The notes below the pieces were generated by a model. That model was given only the letters and a program-made list of their open reading frames with translations. It was not told the DNA's origin and did no database searches. A stretch of DNA of 64,000 bases from Carallia brachiata (Eukaryota; Streptophyta; Magnoliopsida; Malpighiales; Rhizophoraceae): the NCBI GenBank assembly GCA_021464245.1, contig JADCRB010000089.1, forward strand, positions 744,001 to 808,000, in the 5' to 3' direction. Below, one piece after another: positions 11,640-24,239 of the stretch; position 1 is the first letter of the stretch, and every line of letters starts with the position of its first letter. The position numbers were made by a program, and so were the translations under genes.

Positions 11640-14600
11640 CTATATATATATATAATGCCGCGAACGTTATTAACGGCTGGATCTATTGAATTTGAAAATT
11701 TGCGGCGTTAATTGAGGCGACTTTCGACATTCTTTGTGCAGAAAATGTCCTGGTATCACTAACAGACAGACACTCATATGTGTAAACTAACACTTCTTTA
11801 ATCATGACGTGGCTCTAAAATTAGCGGCAGTTGCGTACCTCTTTCTAATTCTACAAATAAAATAATAATAATAATATTTAAATCACAACAGCTCTTAAAT
11901 AGTAAAAAATATGGTTACTCTTTTTCTGTGATATCATCTAGACCGCGAGGGGAACATGATGATTTGTTTATATTGCTTTAACAAATAACAATAGGTAAAA
12001 AAAAAAAAAAAAAAACTGCTACCAATCTACTTAATGAGGGAATCCGACTCGATCGGATCGATCCTCACTTTGGAAGAATGAATAGACCTGGTTGGGTTCA
12101 AAAATAGTAAATAACATTTTAACCCTGGCTAATTGTCGATACAAAGGATCCAAAAACATTCTAACACTAGCTAGCTGGCTAGTAAAAACCGAGTTCGGAT
12201 TTTTTTTTTTTTTTAATTGATAGAAGGGAGCAAAAGAAATTAAAAGTAAGACATTGGCTTCCAAATCCCATTGGGTTTATCGTGTTGAAAAGGAGGGACG
12301 AACTTCATTTCAGTTGTAGAAGATTTTCTTTTTTCTTGATTTTTTTTATAAATAATGCAGTTTTATGCCAATATCTATACATTTCTAAAGCCTATTTAAA
12401 GTACCCCACTTTAGTGCACATTTGCACAGACAGCACAGCTCAGTCAAAGGGGAGACATGAAAAATGGATAAGAAGTAGGGAGTCACAAACTTCTTTTTTT
12501 TTTTTTTATTAAGTTGAAATAAGAAAGAAAGTGAACTCGTGACAGCTTAGCTTATTTTAAAAAAATATATATATTATTCGAATATAAATTCATTTATTCA
12601 ATTATAATCATTATTAATAAGTAGATTTTTTTTTTAATTTTAAAAGAGTGGTCACAACTACATGAGCCAAAGTTCAAATTCCACTTACTCTCTTACTGTA
12701 ACGAGACGCACATATTATTATCATTCGAGCAAGTCTCACGTTTCAATAAGTTAGATAATTTGATGATCTTCTTTGCGGACAAGAAAAGCAGGAGCCAGGG
12801 TGTATGGTGGTGAAGGGAGATGGCCACAGGGCACTCTCTGAGCGAAACAGGTTAGAATATTGCGTTGAATGAGTACTTTCTGAGTCCTCTCCTCAACAAG
12901 GGGTCTTAGTGGTGTGAGTTGGGCTTCCTCGGTGTTTGAGTTGGCAAACAGCAGGCGCAAATGGTATTTGACTAGTTATCCTCTCCCTCTAATTTTTATT
13001 GAACTTGATTGATATACTAACGTGATTATAGATCTTGACTACTAAATAAATATCTTTGGACCAAATAGATAAAGTATTTTTCATGCTTCTAAAAATGCTA
13101 AAAAAAACTGATAAAAAGTTCATGACTCCTAAGTTATTTAAGGAATTACAATTTTGCGAGATTCAAAGATCATTCCTTAAGTTTATAGTCAAGTTCACCA
13201 ACAACTGCCTCTTTCACTACTTATTTTAGCACATTGTCACACAAACGGGGCATATATTATAATCATGTTCACTTTTTTTTTTCAAGCATGAAACAGATTT
13301 TTTTTATCAAATTTTGCTCTAACCTATATATATATATATATATGATCAAAGAAATGAAAAAAAGTAGAGTGTCACTTTGATAACACACAAATGAGATGAG
13401 TCTCTACGCTAAATTAATGAGGAATTTGTTAATGCACGCAATATGGGAAGAGCTTCTACATCAAAATCAAATCTATTGAGGAGCAAATTCTAAGGTGTTT
13501 CGTAAAGGTTACTAACTTTATTGCAAATGTATAGAGTCAGAAGTACGTTTAGTTTCACCAAACGTCTTTTCGAAGATGCAAATTTATGATATCACAATAT
13601 GAATAAAATTTTCTAATTTCTAAACCATGATATTTAAAATACTTGAATTGGCATAAAGTCTACAATCTTTTTTGCATTATTTTTTTAACAAACAAACAGC
13701 AGATCCAAATACACACTAAAATGTGAAAATGACTGCCCTCTCCCTCCTCTCCGTGCAAGAATGGCACATGCATTCGTTTCATTATTGCCTTGCTGGGGAC
13801 TCACGGCTTTGAACCTTGCTCAGCAATTAAATTAAAAAAGTAAACAAATAAAAAGCAAACAAAGGGTGACTTTGGCACGGTGTTGAGAGGGGTACGTACA
13901 TTGCCAACAAAGGGGGCAAGAGGGCGGGATGAGCTGGCGGCCTCGTGCAGGCAAGAAATGATGGTCACGTCGTGGGGAGAGAGCAGTGAGATGGAAGACA
14001 TTCTGATGTTTCCAAACATGTCCACGCGGCCGTGTTTTCTTCTTCTTTCAATGGTGTGATTGATTCACTTATGTGCCCTCCTGGCCTACGAGTTTCTGCG
14101 CAGACCAAAACAGAATCATGCTATGATTGTTTGGCTCACACCCATCCCTTCTTATTGCGTATACCAAAAAAATATTACGGAGATTGGAGAAATAGATAAA
14201 GATTATAGACATAAATTTTAAATATACAATATAACAATTAATTATAATTTTTATGTTTTTTTTTTTTTGTGTATGACAATTTATGATTATGATTAATAAG
14301 TGAATTGTAGTTTAAATTGTGTTTATTTTATGTATATTTGTAATTAAATTCTTTCGTATAATCATGTACTCACGTATGTGACCCGTCTACATCTAATATC
14401 ACGTGCGCCGTTGAGTATTGCCTGCGGGAAGCGCTGCTGGCGCTTTTTTGTCATTAGTTTTCTTATCGCGTCAATCTCGCTGGGATGCTGCACTTGCCAG
14501 GTGGCTAGTGGCACAAACCAAGTACATGTTTTCCTACATTTCTTTTGACAAAGTATATAATTGCTGGTCTCCGCCTACACGAAATTGCACCAAACGGCTG

Positions 14601-15280
14601 TTTGCGGCGATTCCTAAAAAAAAACTAAGAAAGTAAGAAAGAAGAATGAAGAAAGTAGGGGAAGACAAAAATTTAAATTGAGGAGATTTTTTCATCTATC
14701 TCTTGTATTTAAAAATAGGTGATCAGGGAAAAGAAAGTTAAAAAATTTTTTGTTTGAAACTTGAGGTCAAAAATAAAAACAATAGGGTAATCAAAAATTT
14801 TCCCTCCAATTTTGAGAAAAGTGAATTTGATAGGCCAAGTCGAAAGATTAGTATTTCTCATCATCAATTTCTTCTCCCACAAAAACAATTCCTAAATACA
14901 AATATCAATCATTTCCTTCTATTTCTCTCTCTCCCTTTTTCCCTATCTCAAACATGCCTCCTCCTGGTGAAATGATCCCTGCGCTAAGATTTGGCTGTAA
15001 CCTACAACAGCACATGTAAGTTATGTTACTTCTCTGTCCTGGCCACCTGAGGCATTAATTGCCAAACGACATGCAATGACTCGGGCTTTACAGCACTCAT
15101 GTCTTTGAATGTTTGTGACAGAATCAGTTGGGACTTCAATTGCGAGAATGAATAGAGTGCAACTGAATTGCAATCAAAGTCGGCTGGCATAAATCAGAAC
15201 CGACAGAAAATTGAAGAGAGAGCTTTGAAAATCAGTTCGTAATTGAAACTGAAACGGCGAACCATAAATTACTGGAATTC
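11640..15280. other. Intergenic, no convincing gene
   Basis: AT-rich sequence with (AT)n near 11640 and 13327. GC-richer islands lie at 12750-12960 and 13730-14050. Each carries a short minus-strand ORF (69 and 74 residues) with no domain I recognise. A TATA-like AGTATATAATTGC lies near 14552 on the plus strand, with no clear gene behind it. Confidence 0.35.
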
Positions 15281-15587
15281 ATTCACTTTGTTGCCTTACA
15301 CTGTTAAAATTGGCCCTCCTTTGAATGGGAAGGACTAATAAGATTAGGAACCAAATTTACAGCACTTAAATCTCCTATGAGATTGTCCTGCTGACGACAG
15401 GCAAAAATCCCCCAGAATATGGGAAGAATTGACCACCCCCAACAATTATAACAAAACCAAAGCCCAAAATAAATAGCACTTCGGTCTTAATCAGTAAATC
15501 GATATGTAAGATGCCATCGGTGTTGAAACAAAACAGTTACACTAACTCCAAGAATTTATGGAAATTGGTAAACGATATGTTGGATCC

Positions 15588-17566
15588 CTACTCGTTGCCT
15601 TGCATTGAAGGAACAATCATATGCTGTCCCTGTGCCTGCAAAATAACAAGGATCATATGAGCATCAATTACAAGGTTGCAATTCCACCGTTACTTTCATG
15701 CTCCTTGGTCACAAATTCTTTAATAAAATTAGTTATAAGCTGGGAGTATCCTAAATGCACTAAGCTGATGTGGGGGAGTGCGCATTTGAGATCACTATGG
15801 TGGAACTTAGTCACAATTGACGTTTAAGCTCTTTCACGAATGTCATTACCATAAATACACACAAGGAAAAAAAAAACGAAAATATGCAATAACATCCAAA
15901 AATTGAGCCCAAAACTCTTCATGGTCATAAATTTACTGCTGCAAGTCAACCAAATTAGTCCTCAGCAATTTAATCAATTAAAATTAATGGCAGTACCAAC
16001 AAGCATAAGCCAATATCCAAGTGTGTTTCTTCTTTGTGCTCGTATAAGTCAATTAGACAATTTTACCAATGTTCTAATGTAACAACTGCTTTAAAATGTA
16101 TCCAGTAGGGGGTCTAATGGCTAATATGAACTAGTTTGGGAGCGATCCCAGATTAAACAAAAAAAAAATCTAAGTGGAGCTGAGATCTTCAGATGTCCAT
16201 CAAGCCTCTCTATTGGCAAATACTCTTCCATTGGTTTTCAGCTAAATCATTGTTCTTTGAGACCATAAACGTCGTCAGACTACAACATCCAAGGTGCAAT
16301 ATGGGACAATTTACGACTAGCTCAAGGAAAAATGTGATGAGACAAAAATCAGATGCTCGATCCAATGGTACATCTTGTACTCTTCCTCATGCAACTAGTA
16401 TTCATCTTTATTTTGATGCTACAACATTTATAGGGTCAACTAAGACAACCAAGAGTAGATTGAAATCCAGCAAAGCTAGGACGAAAATTATCTACATGGC
16501 CACACAGCCTACAGTTTCTTAAGCAAAAATTTCACTAAAATGAATAGATAAAAACTTCAGGAGCAAATTGTTAGATCTCTATTGTTCAAGAAATAGGTAA
16601 CCAGAAGATTTTGGCTTCTACTGTTTGTATAACCTAGCTCCCATTTAAGGCCAACCTTGACTTTTTTCCTTCTCTCCCCTGCATTGTAATCCTTGCCAAG
16701 ATATTTAAGGAACCAAATAGGACATAATGAAACTAAATAGGAAATGAGATAATATCTTGCCAAATAAGAAATTACCCTAAGTATCTAAATAGTAGAATAT
16801 CTAACCTACAGGATATCAGTAAAATCCTAAATAATACGAATCTTTCTTCCATCACTATAATTCCAAGGCGGGGCCAGGAGATAATAATCCTATCCCAGAC
16901 AAAAATTGGACACCATAACACTGATACCAACTTTAAGAATGTTGGACATTAAAGGTCCAAGATGGAGGGAAAAAATTCATCCACATGTTTAGACCAGAGA
17001 ATCATACAATGACATAAGCTGCCAAAATCAACAACATTCAACTTCATCTAGGGACTTGCACATCATATCAGCCTACCTAACTGAAAGTGAAAATTATTCT
17101 TCAGAGTATCAAGACAGAAATGATGCCACGAAACACTGACAACTATACCAATAACGAGAACACAAATTTGGACGAGCCCCAGTCAACTATTCTGAGGATA
17201 AATCCCCAAAAGAAATTTTCAATGACCATACAGATTCGATGACATTTGGACAACAATAATGTCCTGGACGCCATGAAAATCGATGCTGACAGCTAGCATA
17301 TCAGTGATCTAAACATAATCCCAATAAGACCTAAACCTCTCCAGATTTTCCCCGTCGTGACAGCTTTCTGTTAGTTACAAAAATTTAATCTTGACAGCTG
17401 ATGTTGAAAGCGATAGTGCATGAACATCTAGACAGGATAGTCCTCAGGGAATGCAACAAGCAAAGATATAAAACTCATTGAAACAGTTGAAACTACTGGT
17501 GAAAGTGATCTAATGACCAGTTCTCTTTCCCATTTGCTAAAAAAGCTAACAGATAATGAATGAGCG

Positions 17567-17603
<37 letters not shown>

Positions 17604-18931
17604 AACACCTGGGGACTTACATAGTTCAACGACCCTTGAAGAGCATACTGTCGCATTTGTTCACCGTGAATGGAAGAGGAAAACGTTGAGTCAGCCCATA
17701 GATTGAAGCTAATTTAATGTGGACACGACAACACCAGTATCACAAAAATCTAACATGCAAGACACAATTCTAAAGCAGGTTTCTACAAAACCTACCTGTG
17801 GGTTCTGACCAGGTAGACCTCCGATTGCATCCCTTTTAGCAGATCCATCTCCACCTCGAGCAGATCCTTGGTGTCACCCTGGAAAGATGAACCGTGCAAC
17901 TCGTGACTCAAGCAATACATTAAAATATTACTTCAATGAAGAAAGTAATAGTCCATCATGGAAAAAGCTTTGTTTACCTCTAGCTGTGATATTGCAGTCA
18001 TTCAATAACCAAAAAAAGACAAGGCCACCAAAAAGATGGAGAAAAAGAAGTTAGATTCCAAGCTAACATAGAAAGTAAAATAACATCAATTAAAGCGGCA
18101 AAAAACAAGAATGTCAAAGAGGGAAAGCTAATTACCTCCCTGTACCTAGCCAGGTAAACCTTAAGTGGCTCAATGTAGTCCTCAAAACCTAACGTTGCCA
18201 TTGCCCACAACAAATCATCCCCATTGATAGTCTTCCTCTTCTCCTTTTGACACTTATCGCTTGCCCTAGGAAATGAGAAACCTAGAATCAACCATTACAG
18301 AACCGGTCCTAAACACCCAATAATTACACCATAATTTCCAAAAATGACCAGACAGATCAACCCCATTTAAAAAACATCAATCATAAAACACTAATGAAAT
18401 TCATCCTTTTTTAAAAGCACCAAACACATTTCAAAACATCAATCCCTCTAACACGATGGTAATTTTTAGAAAAATTGATTCGAAACAAAAAAGCTGCATT
18501 ACCAAAATATCCACGGCAAGGCACAGAAAAAACCTTCTTCTAAAAAAACAATAACAATATACTTGAGACCAAGAGGTTTAAGGTTCACATTCCACCATTC
18601 ACCTATCAAACGAAAAAGAACCAACACAACAAAGATGACCAAATTCCCATCCTTGAAAACAACAATAGAAGACCAGATAACAGTTCCCAATTGTCAAAAA
18701 TCTTATGACTTACTCGCTGGTGATAAAGCTGATAAACTCGGAGACACATTCCTGGACAGTATCCTTGGCATCTTTAGCAATTTTTCCATTGGCCGGCAAT
18801 GCCTTCTTCATGATCCTGCTTATATTGGCAATTGGCAGGTACCTGTCCTGCTCCCTCACTCCCGAACGTGGGCTGTGCTCACCACCACTGTCATGGCTTC
18901 CTCCTGCAGGACTTGATGCGTTATCCGCCAT
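15588..18931 (-). CDS. NF-YB: NF-YB (CCAAT-box histone-fold) transcription factor subunit, with apparent frameshift
   Basis: Five coding exons on the minus strand: 18931-18714, 18265-18136, 17878-17796, 17647-17621 (a 27-base microexon, YALQGSLNY) and 15635-15588 ([15 protein letters not shown], stop). The start [13 protein letters not shown] and the core [70 protein letters not shown] and KVYLARYRE are the complete NF-YB histone-fold domain, closest to the NF-YB1/8/10 type. The protein pairs with NF-YC and NF-YA and binds CCAAT boxes in the nucleus. Full length would be about 168 residues. Exon 3 is 83 bases although both neighbouring junctions are phase 0. The conserved [17 protein letters not shown] is out of frame after GDTK, where AAGGATCT stands in place of the expected AAGGGATCT. 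One G is missing, in the sequence or in the allele. Confidence 0.9.
17569..17598. repeat. (GA)n microsatellite in NF-YB intron 4
   Basis: A nearly uninterrupted GA repeat just downstream of the 27-base microexon. As a CT tract on the coding strand, close to a short exon, it could influence splicing, but this is inference. Confidence 0.8.
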
Positions 18932-18944
18932 CTCACAAAAACAC

Positions 18945-19850
18945 CCTACATCGCAAATAAGCAGGACATAAATAAGCAATGCACATAGACTAACACTTTA
19001 AGAAATTGAAGTTGCTTGTAGACACAAAGTCCGGCCAAAATCACAGCAAAAGCCATGACACTAAGCCTTAAATAAAATGCACATGCGTACAATAAAGAAT
19101 CACACACCTCCGTAAACCCACAAACAAAAAAGCACACACACACACACACACACACACAACAAGAGAGTGGCAAGAAAAAAAGAGGGTGAAATTCATATTG
19201 TTTTAAAACCATATCGATTTCACTCCGATCAAATTAAACCAGATTATCACACAAATATGCACACCTGATATAACACCAATTTCTTCCAAAAAAAAAAGTG
19301 CAATTTCGTTAATTTTTGCACGCATTTACATATACGTGAAGGCACACGCAAGATCTATGAGTTTGATAACCTAATCAAAACTAGGAAAAAAAAAAAAAAG
19401 CGAATGAGTGCCCGTTCCAATACAGTGTCGATCGAAGAGCAGCCGAATTCAAGAACAGAAAATAACGCGTTCAAATCCGTACACAATGCATCTGTAATTT
19501 CGCATACAAAATTCTAAAAGCAAGAAAGAAAAAACAGAGAAATACAGAAGCGAGAGCCCTTGGAGGAAACTGAAACCCTAAGTTCTACATTATATGTCGT
19601 AGAGAAAGCGAGAGACAGAATGCGCAGTTCGTACCTTTGTGTGTGTATATATATTTTAGAGAGAGAGAGAGCGGTGGAGGAAGGCGGATTTTGTATTTGG
19701 CGCGGAAGTTCTGATAGAAGATAGAGAGAGAGAGGGATTGATTTAGAGAGAGAAGGAGATCTGACGACGGAGAAGGGGGGAGAGGGAAAGAGAGGAAGAA
19801 GGAGAAAGCAGATTGTGATTCTGATCACAATTTGGAGTGTTTTATTGTTT
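18945..19850 (-). other. NF-YB 5'UTR with leader intron
   Basis: A leader exon of CT-rich sequence spans about 19850-19635. An intron follows from 19634 (GTACGAAC donor) to the TAG acceptor at 18948-18946, and a 14-base leader segment then precedes the ATG. The intron holds a (CA)n microsatellite at about 19135-19160. Exact transcription start not visible; no clear TATA box. Confidence 0.55.
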
Positions 19851-19859
19851 ATCACATTA

Positions 19860-21790
19860 CGTACTTTTTTTTTTTTTTTTTTTAACTTTTTGGACTTCTC
19901 TTAATCAACACCGTTGGTTGTTCTCCAAGCCGAAGCCCGTTCCTTGCTTTTTCGCTTTGTCTGTATATGGCCTGGCCCACGCTCCCACTCCATGGTCCCC
20001 ACTTCCCTCGCCTTAGCTGCCTGTATTGGATGGTTCCACACTTTTTAGTAATGCGGGGCCAATCGCCTTTTATTGCATCCGAAATAAATTTCACAATAAG
20101 AAGAAAATGTTATTGTTCCCTATTAATTATTTGGAGTAGTTTTTTTTTTAACGCCGACAAAAAAGCCACATCATATTATTGGTCATTGCCCATGATTTTT
20201 TTTTCAACAACCAGAAAAATTTATTGAATCTAAAATTCATTGTCGTGCTATAATCTTTTTCTACTATAATAGAGACCCGACCATTTGTTAGAAGAGGGCG
20301 CGGCAGAAACTCAAACTCGGCCGCCAACGTGAAATATACGTAAATTTATTACTAAATTACCACTTTAATCAGTTATTGCACATGATTCAAGTTAAGAGTC
20401 ATCCCTTCTGTACGTTTGTTTTGTAAGGGAAATGTGAGAGAAGGAAAAAAATTGTAATTATTATTATTTATTATATATATATATATATATATATAATTTT
20501 TTTTTTATTTTTTTTTCATAACTTTCTATATTTTTCTAAATAATTTATTTTCTTTACAAATTTTTTCACTCACAAATTACTATTTATTTTTTCTTTCACA
20601 ATAATTTTTTTCTCTTAACTTTCTCCATTATTCCAAATAATTTTATTTTCTCTCTACTTTCTTTTTCTTTCCTCACCTTTTCCCACCTTTTTTTTTTATT
20701 CCAAATACAGTATTAATGTATCGATTCAATTCTTCTTATAAAAAAATTCTACCACTCGAATATTTTATGAGACCAAGCAAAACTTTTTACAGCTAATTAC
20801 AACTATTGAATCTAAAATTGGATATCCGCATTTAACCAAATCAGCCAACTCATTATCACTAAGGACACAAAAGTGACCGGATGGAAATTCGAAATTGAGT
20901 TAATTGCGTACAAATACACTAATAAACCATCCAGTCTCCTGCTTCCTGTAGTTAGGAGTAATTTAAATTAAATCATTTATAACCACTGAAATATGCAAAA
21001 TTACTTAGAAGGTTAAGCAGAACTAAATCAATCAGCATCTAACTTATGCTTAAAAAAAAAGTACTTTTCAAGATTAGGCACTTGATTATCATGTCCAATT
21101 TCCCGCAAACATTAGTAAAAAAGAAAAATTTTCAAACAAGTTAATAAGACATAATAAGTGCATTTCATTAATTTTGCTTCCATGAATATGATAAAATATG
21201 GATCATGTTGAAATAATTGGGCAAATTTGGATAATATTATTCAAAGGGAAATCTTGAAAAGTACAAGATTAAATATAGTTATATATCTCTACTTGTATTC
21301 ATTAAGAACGAGCTGTATAACGAAACTCTTATTTAAAAGTTTACGAGTTATCCATATGGGTATATACTTAATCTTGTTATTATTAGGATTGGCTTGGTCT
21401 ACTGTATCAACTAACTATATTTAACTAAGAATTACCCTGCCAATAAAGAAACACCTTACTAGTTTTTTTTTTATCTGCAACCGTCCAGTATCCAGTCTAA
21501 TGGACTGATTAATCTGAATCAACTCTACATATTTGTATAGTTCTTTTTTTTAAACCATAAATAAAAGAGCAAGCTAATTGTTGCAGGATAGCCATTAGCT
21601 ATATGGCAAAGATGTTTTAGATTGGCCCAATTTATTTAGTCAGAAGGCAGGGACCATCAATGTTATAACATTGGCAACCCAATCAAGATCCACAACTGCC
21701 GTATTCAAGGGTGGTTGTCTGGTTGATCTTGGCCATTCGTTGTTGGGGGCCAGCGCCCTTTTTAACGATCCAAACTTAACCAAGGTTTCT
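19860..21790. other. Intergenic, AT-rich, no gene seen
   Basis: Holds an (AT)n microsatellite at about 20471-20496 inside a pyrimidine-rich stretch (20412-20706) that may be another small transposon. A less AT-rich piece lies at 21600-21780. No conserved reading frame. Confidence 0.35.
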
Positions 21791-21796
21791 GAAAGG

Positions 21797-22335
21797 ATAA
21801 TTTCTTAGAAAATTCTAAATTTGTAAAAATTTTTGCAATTGAAAACTAAATGTTTTTAAGTTTCTAAACTGATCTTAAATGTTTAATTTTATTCTCTATG
21901 AGTTTTTTTTCCGACAAAAATTGGTCAACTTGATAAATCAGTACTCTGACCAAATTAAGATAATATAAAAAAAAACTCAAATATATCCTAAAAATATAAA
22001 AAATGTTTAAATGCGTATCTCATTAAATTTTGCTTCTTTCTCCTACATATAAAAAAAACTATAAATTCTTGTGGGAAAAATTTAGGGTTTTTATCTTTAT
22101 AAGTAGGAAAAAGAAGAAAAATTTAGAGGAATACACTAGTAGATATAAATTTGTGTTTTTGGGATATGTTTATATTTTTTCATATGGTCTCAATTAGGTC
22201 AACCTACTATATATTAGTTTAACCAATTTATATAAAAAAATGAAATAAAAATTAAATATTTAGAATTAATTTAAAAATTCAAATTCAGTTTCAAAAATCT
22301 CTAAAGATTCTGAACTTCCAAATAATTTATGTGCT
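21797..22335. mobile_element. Imperfect foldback element, about 540 bp
   Basis: The left half (landmarks TTCTAAACTG, ATTGGTCAACTTG, CTTCTTTCTCCTAC) is matched in order by the reverse complement of the right half (TTGAAACTG, ATTGGTTAAACTA, CTTCTTTTTCCTAC). The centre lies near 22060. Divergence is considerable and the exact ends are uncertain. No coding capacity. Confidence 0.5.
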
Positions 22336-22860
22336 GTAAACTAAAAGCAAAGGGCAGACTTTCTCATCAAAACTTAATAGCAGCGAGCCTCTTTACCTTC
22401 AATTTCAGCTTTTCAAGGACTGCAATTAAGCATTGCTTAATGGCAATCCAGGATAGTCGTCATTAATTTATTATTATATATATATATACCATTTTCACAC
22501 AATATTTGATGCCATTGCTCTAGGCAGCAACAACAATAGCGAGAACACGCCACTTTTTTTTTTCTGACAAAAAAAATTATCGTAAATATATCAATTATCG
22601 AATTTACGGGTTAAAATCAGAGTAATTTTTATTTGAGATTGTCTTATTCAACCGCTCCTAAAAGAGCAAAACCTTCGTCCGAGTATCAATGAAACAGAGT
22701 GCAACTCCGTCACAAAAGACCACGACGATTATCGAGTATGAAACTTATCGTTGCACTATAATTTTCAACTAGTTCAATGATTGCTCAATCTTTTGTCAAG
22801 AGAGAACGCATATATAAAAATTCAAACTTAAATCATAAACTATGAAAATATATTAATTTA

Positions 22861-24231
22861 GGGCCCGTTTGGAGACGCGGTCAGTTTTTTGTTTCTGTTT
22901 TTCATTTTATGTTTTTTACTTTTGCTGTTTGCTGAATTTTTGTGTTTATTACTGTCAATTTTTGTTTTTTTTTCTATAAGAATAAAATAGATAGAAAAAG
23001 GATAGTGAGAGAAATGGTAAAAAGAGTATAAATATGGAGAGAAAAATGGGAGAGAGAGAGAGAGAGAAAGAGGGTAGAGAGAGAATGAGTAAAGAGAGAG
23101 AGAGAAAGAGATGAGTAGCGAGAATGAGTAGAGAGAATGACAGAAAGAGAAAGGGTTGAGAAAGAATGAGTAAACAGAATATAAGAAAGAGAAAAATGAG
23201 AGAGAGAGAGGGTAGAGAGAGAATGAGTAGAGAAAATGACAGAGAGAGAAGAAAGAGAGGGTAGAGAAAGATCGAGTAAAGAGAATGATAGCGAGAGAAA
23301 AATGAGAGAGAGGGTAAAGAGAGAATGAGTAGAGAGAATGGTAAAATAAGAAAAAAGACAGAAAGTCTGGGTAGAGAGAGAATGAATAGAGAGAGAAAAA
23401 GGAGAGAGAGAGGGTAGAGAGATAATAATAGAACGAGAAAAAGGAGAGACAATGTGGGTAGACAGAAAGGAGAGAGAATCTGGGTAGACAGAGAATGGTA
23501 GAGAGAAAAGAGAGAGAGAGGGGGCAGAGAGAGGACGAGCAGAGAGAATGATAGAGCAAGAAAAAGAAGAGAGAATGGTAGAGAGAGAAAAATGAGAGAG
23601 CGCTGGTATAGAGAGAATGAGTAGAGAGAATGATTGAGGGAGAAAGAGGAGAAAGAAAGAGAGTGGGTAGAAGGAGAATTAGTAGAGAGAATGGTAGAAA
23701 GAGAAAAAGAAGAAAGAGGGTAGAGAAAGAATGAGTAGAGAGAGAGAGAGGGTAGAGAGAGAATGGTAGAGATAGAAAAGGGGAGAGAGGGTAGAGAGAG
23801 AATGATAGAGATAGAAAAAGGAGAGAGGGTAGAGAGAGAATAAGTAGAGAGAGAAAATAGAGAGACAAGGTAGAGATAGAAAAGGGAGAGAGAGGGTAGA
23901 GAGAGTGGAGAGAGGGTAGAGAGAGTGGAGAGAGAAAGAGTAGTGAGAGAAAAATATAGAGGGATAGAAAGAGGATGAGTAAAGAGAGATATGGTAAAGA
24001 TGGTGGATAGAGAAAGAAAATGTTGTAAGAGTAAGCATAGAAAAAAAAATAAAAAATAAAATCGGAAAGTTATTTTTTATTATTTTCCCAATTTATTTAA
24101 TTTTTTTTTGAAAAACACTTTTAATTTTTCAACAAAAAATAGAAAATAAAATCAATACCAAATATGTTTTCTGTTTTTTTTTGTGAAAAATAAATAGAAA
24201 ACAGAAAATCAAATCCATTCCAAACATACTC
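22861..24231. mobile_element. Harbinger/Tourist-like element swollen by a GA-rich repeat
   Basis: The left end GGGCCCGTTTGGA and the reverse complement of the right end GAGTATGTTTGGA share the GTTTGGA core. They are flanked by TTA on both sides (22858-22860 and 24232-24234), the target site used by PIF/Harbinger and Tourist MITEs. Subterminal sequence on both sides is T-rich on the inward strand (TTTCTGTTTT on both arms). The middle, about 22990-24040, is almost pure GA-rich repeat. The 336-residue Ser/Leu/Phe-rich minus-strand ORF is only the complement of this repeat and is not a gene. Confidence 0.65.
22990..24040. repeat. About 1 kb irregular GA-rich minisatellite
   Basis: Units such as GTAGAGAGAGAATGAGTAGA and AATGGTAGAGAGAGAAAAAG recur dozens of times with length variation, making one strand nearly all purine plus T. 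Confidence 0.9.
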
Positions 24232-24239
24232 TTACTATT

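Noticed and set aside
12751..12960. 69-residue minus-strand ORF, and an alternative frame ending QLKHRGSPTHTTKTPC
   Set aside because: No signal peptide or recognised peptide family and no splice partners found; a chance ORF in a GC-richer patch is as likely.
13801..14025. 74-residue minus-strand ORF (MDMFGNIRMSS...)
   Set aside because: No recognised domain and no neighbouring exons; insufficient support.
19514..19855. 113-residue Leu/Ser-rich minus-strand ORF
   Set aside because: It lies in the CT-rich 5'UTR of NF-YB and is low complexity.
22858..23868. 336-residue Ser/Leu/Phe-rich ORF on the minus strand
   Set aside because: It is the complement of the GA-rich minisatellite; no domain, and overlapping frames are equally open.
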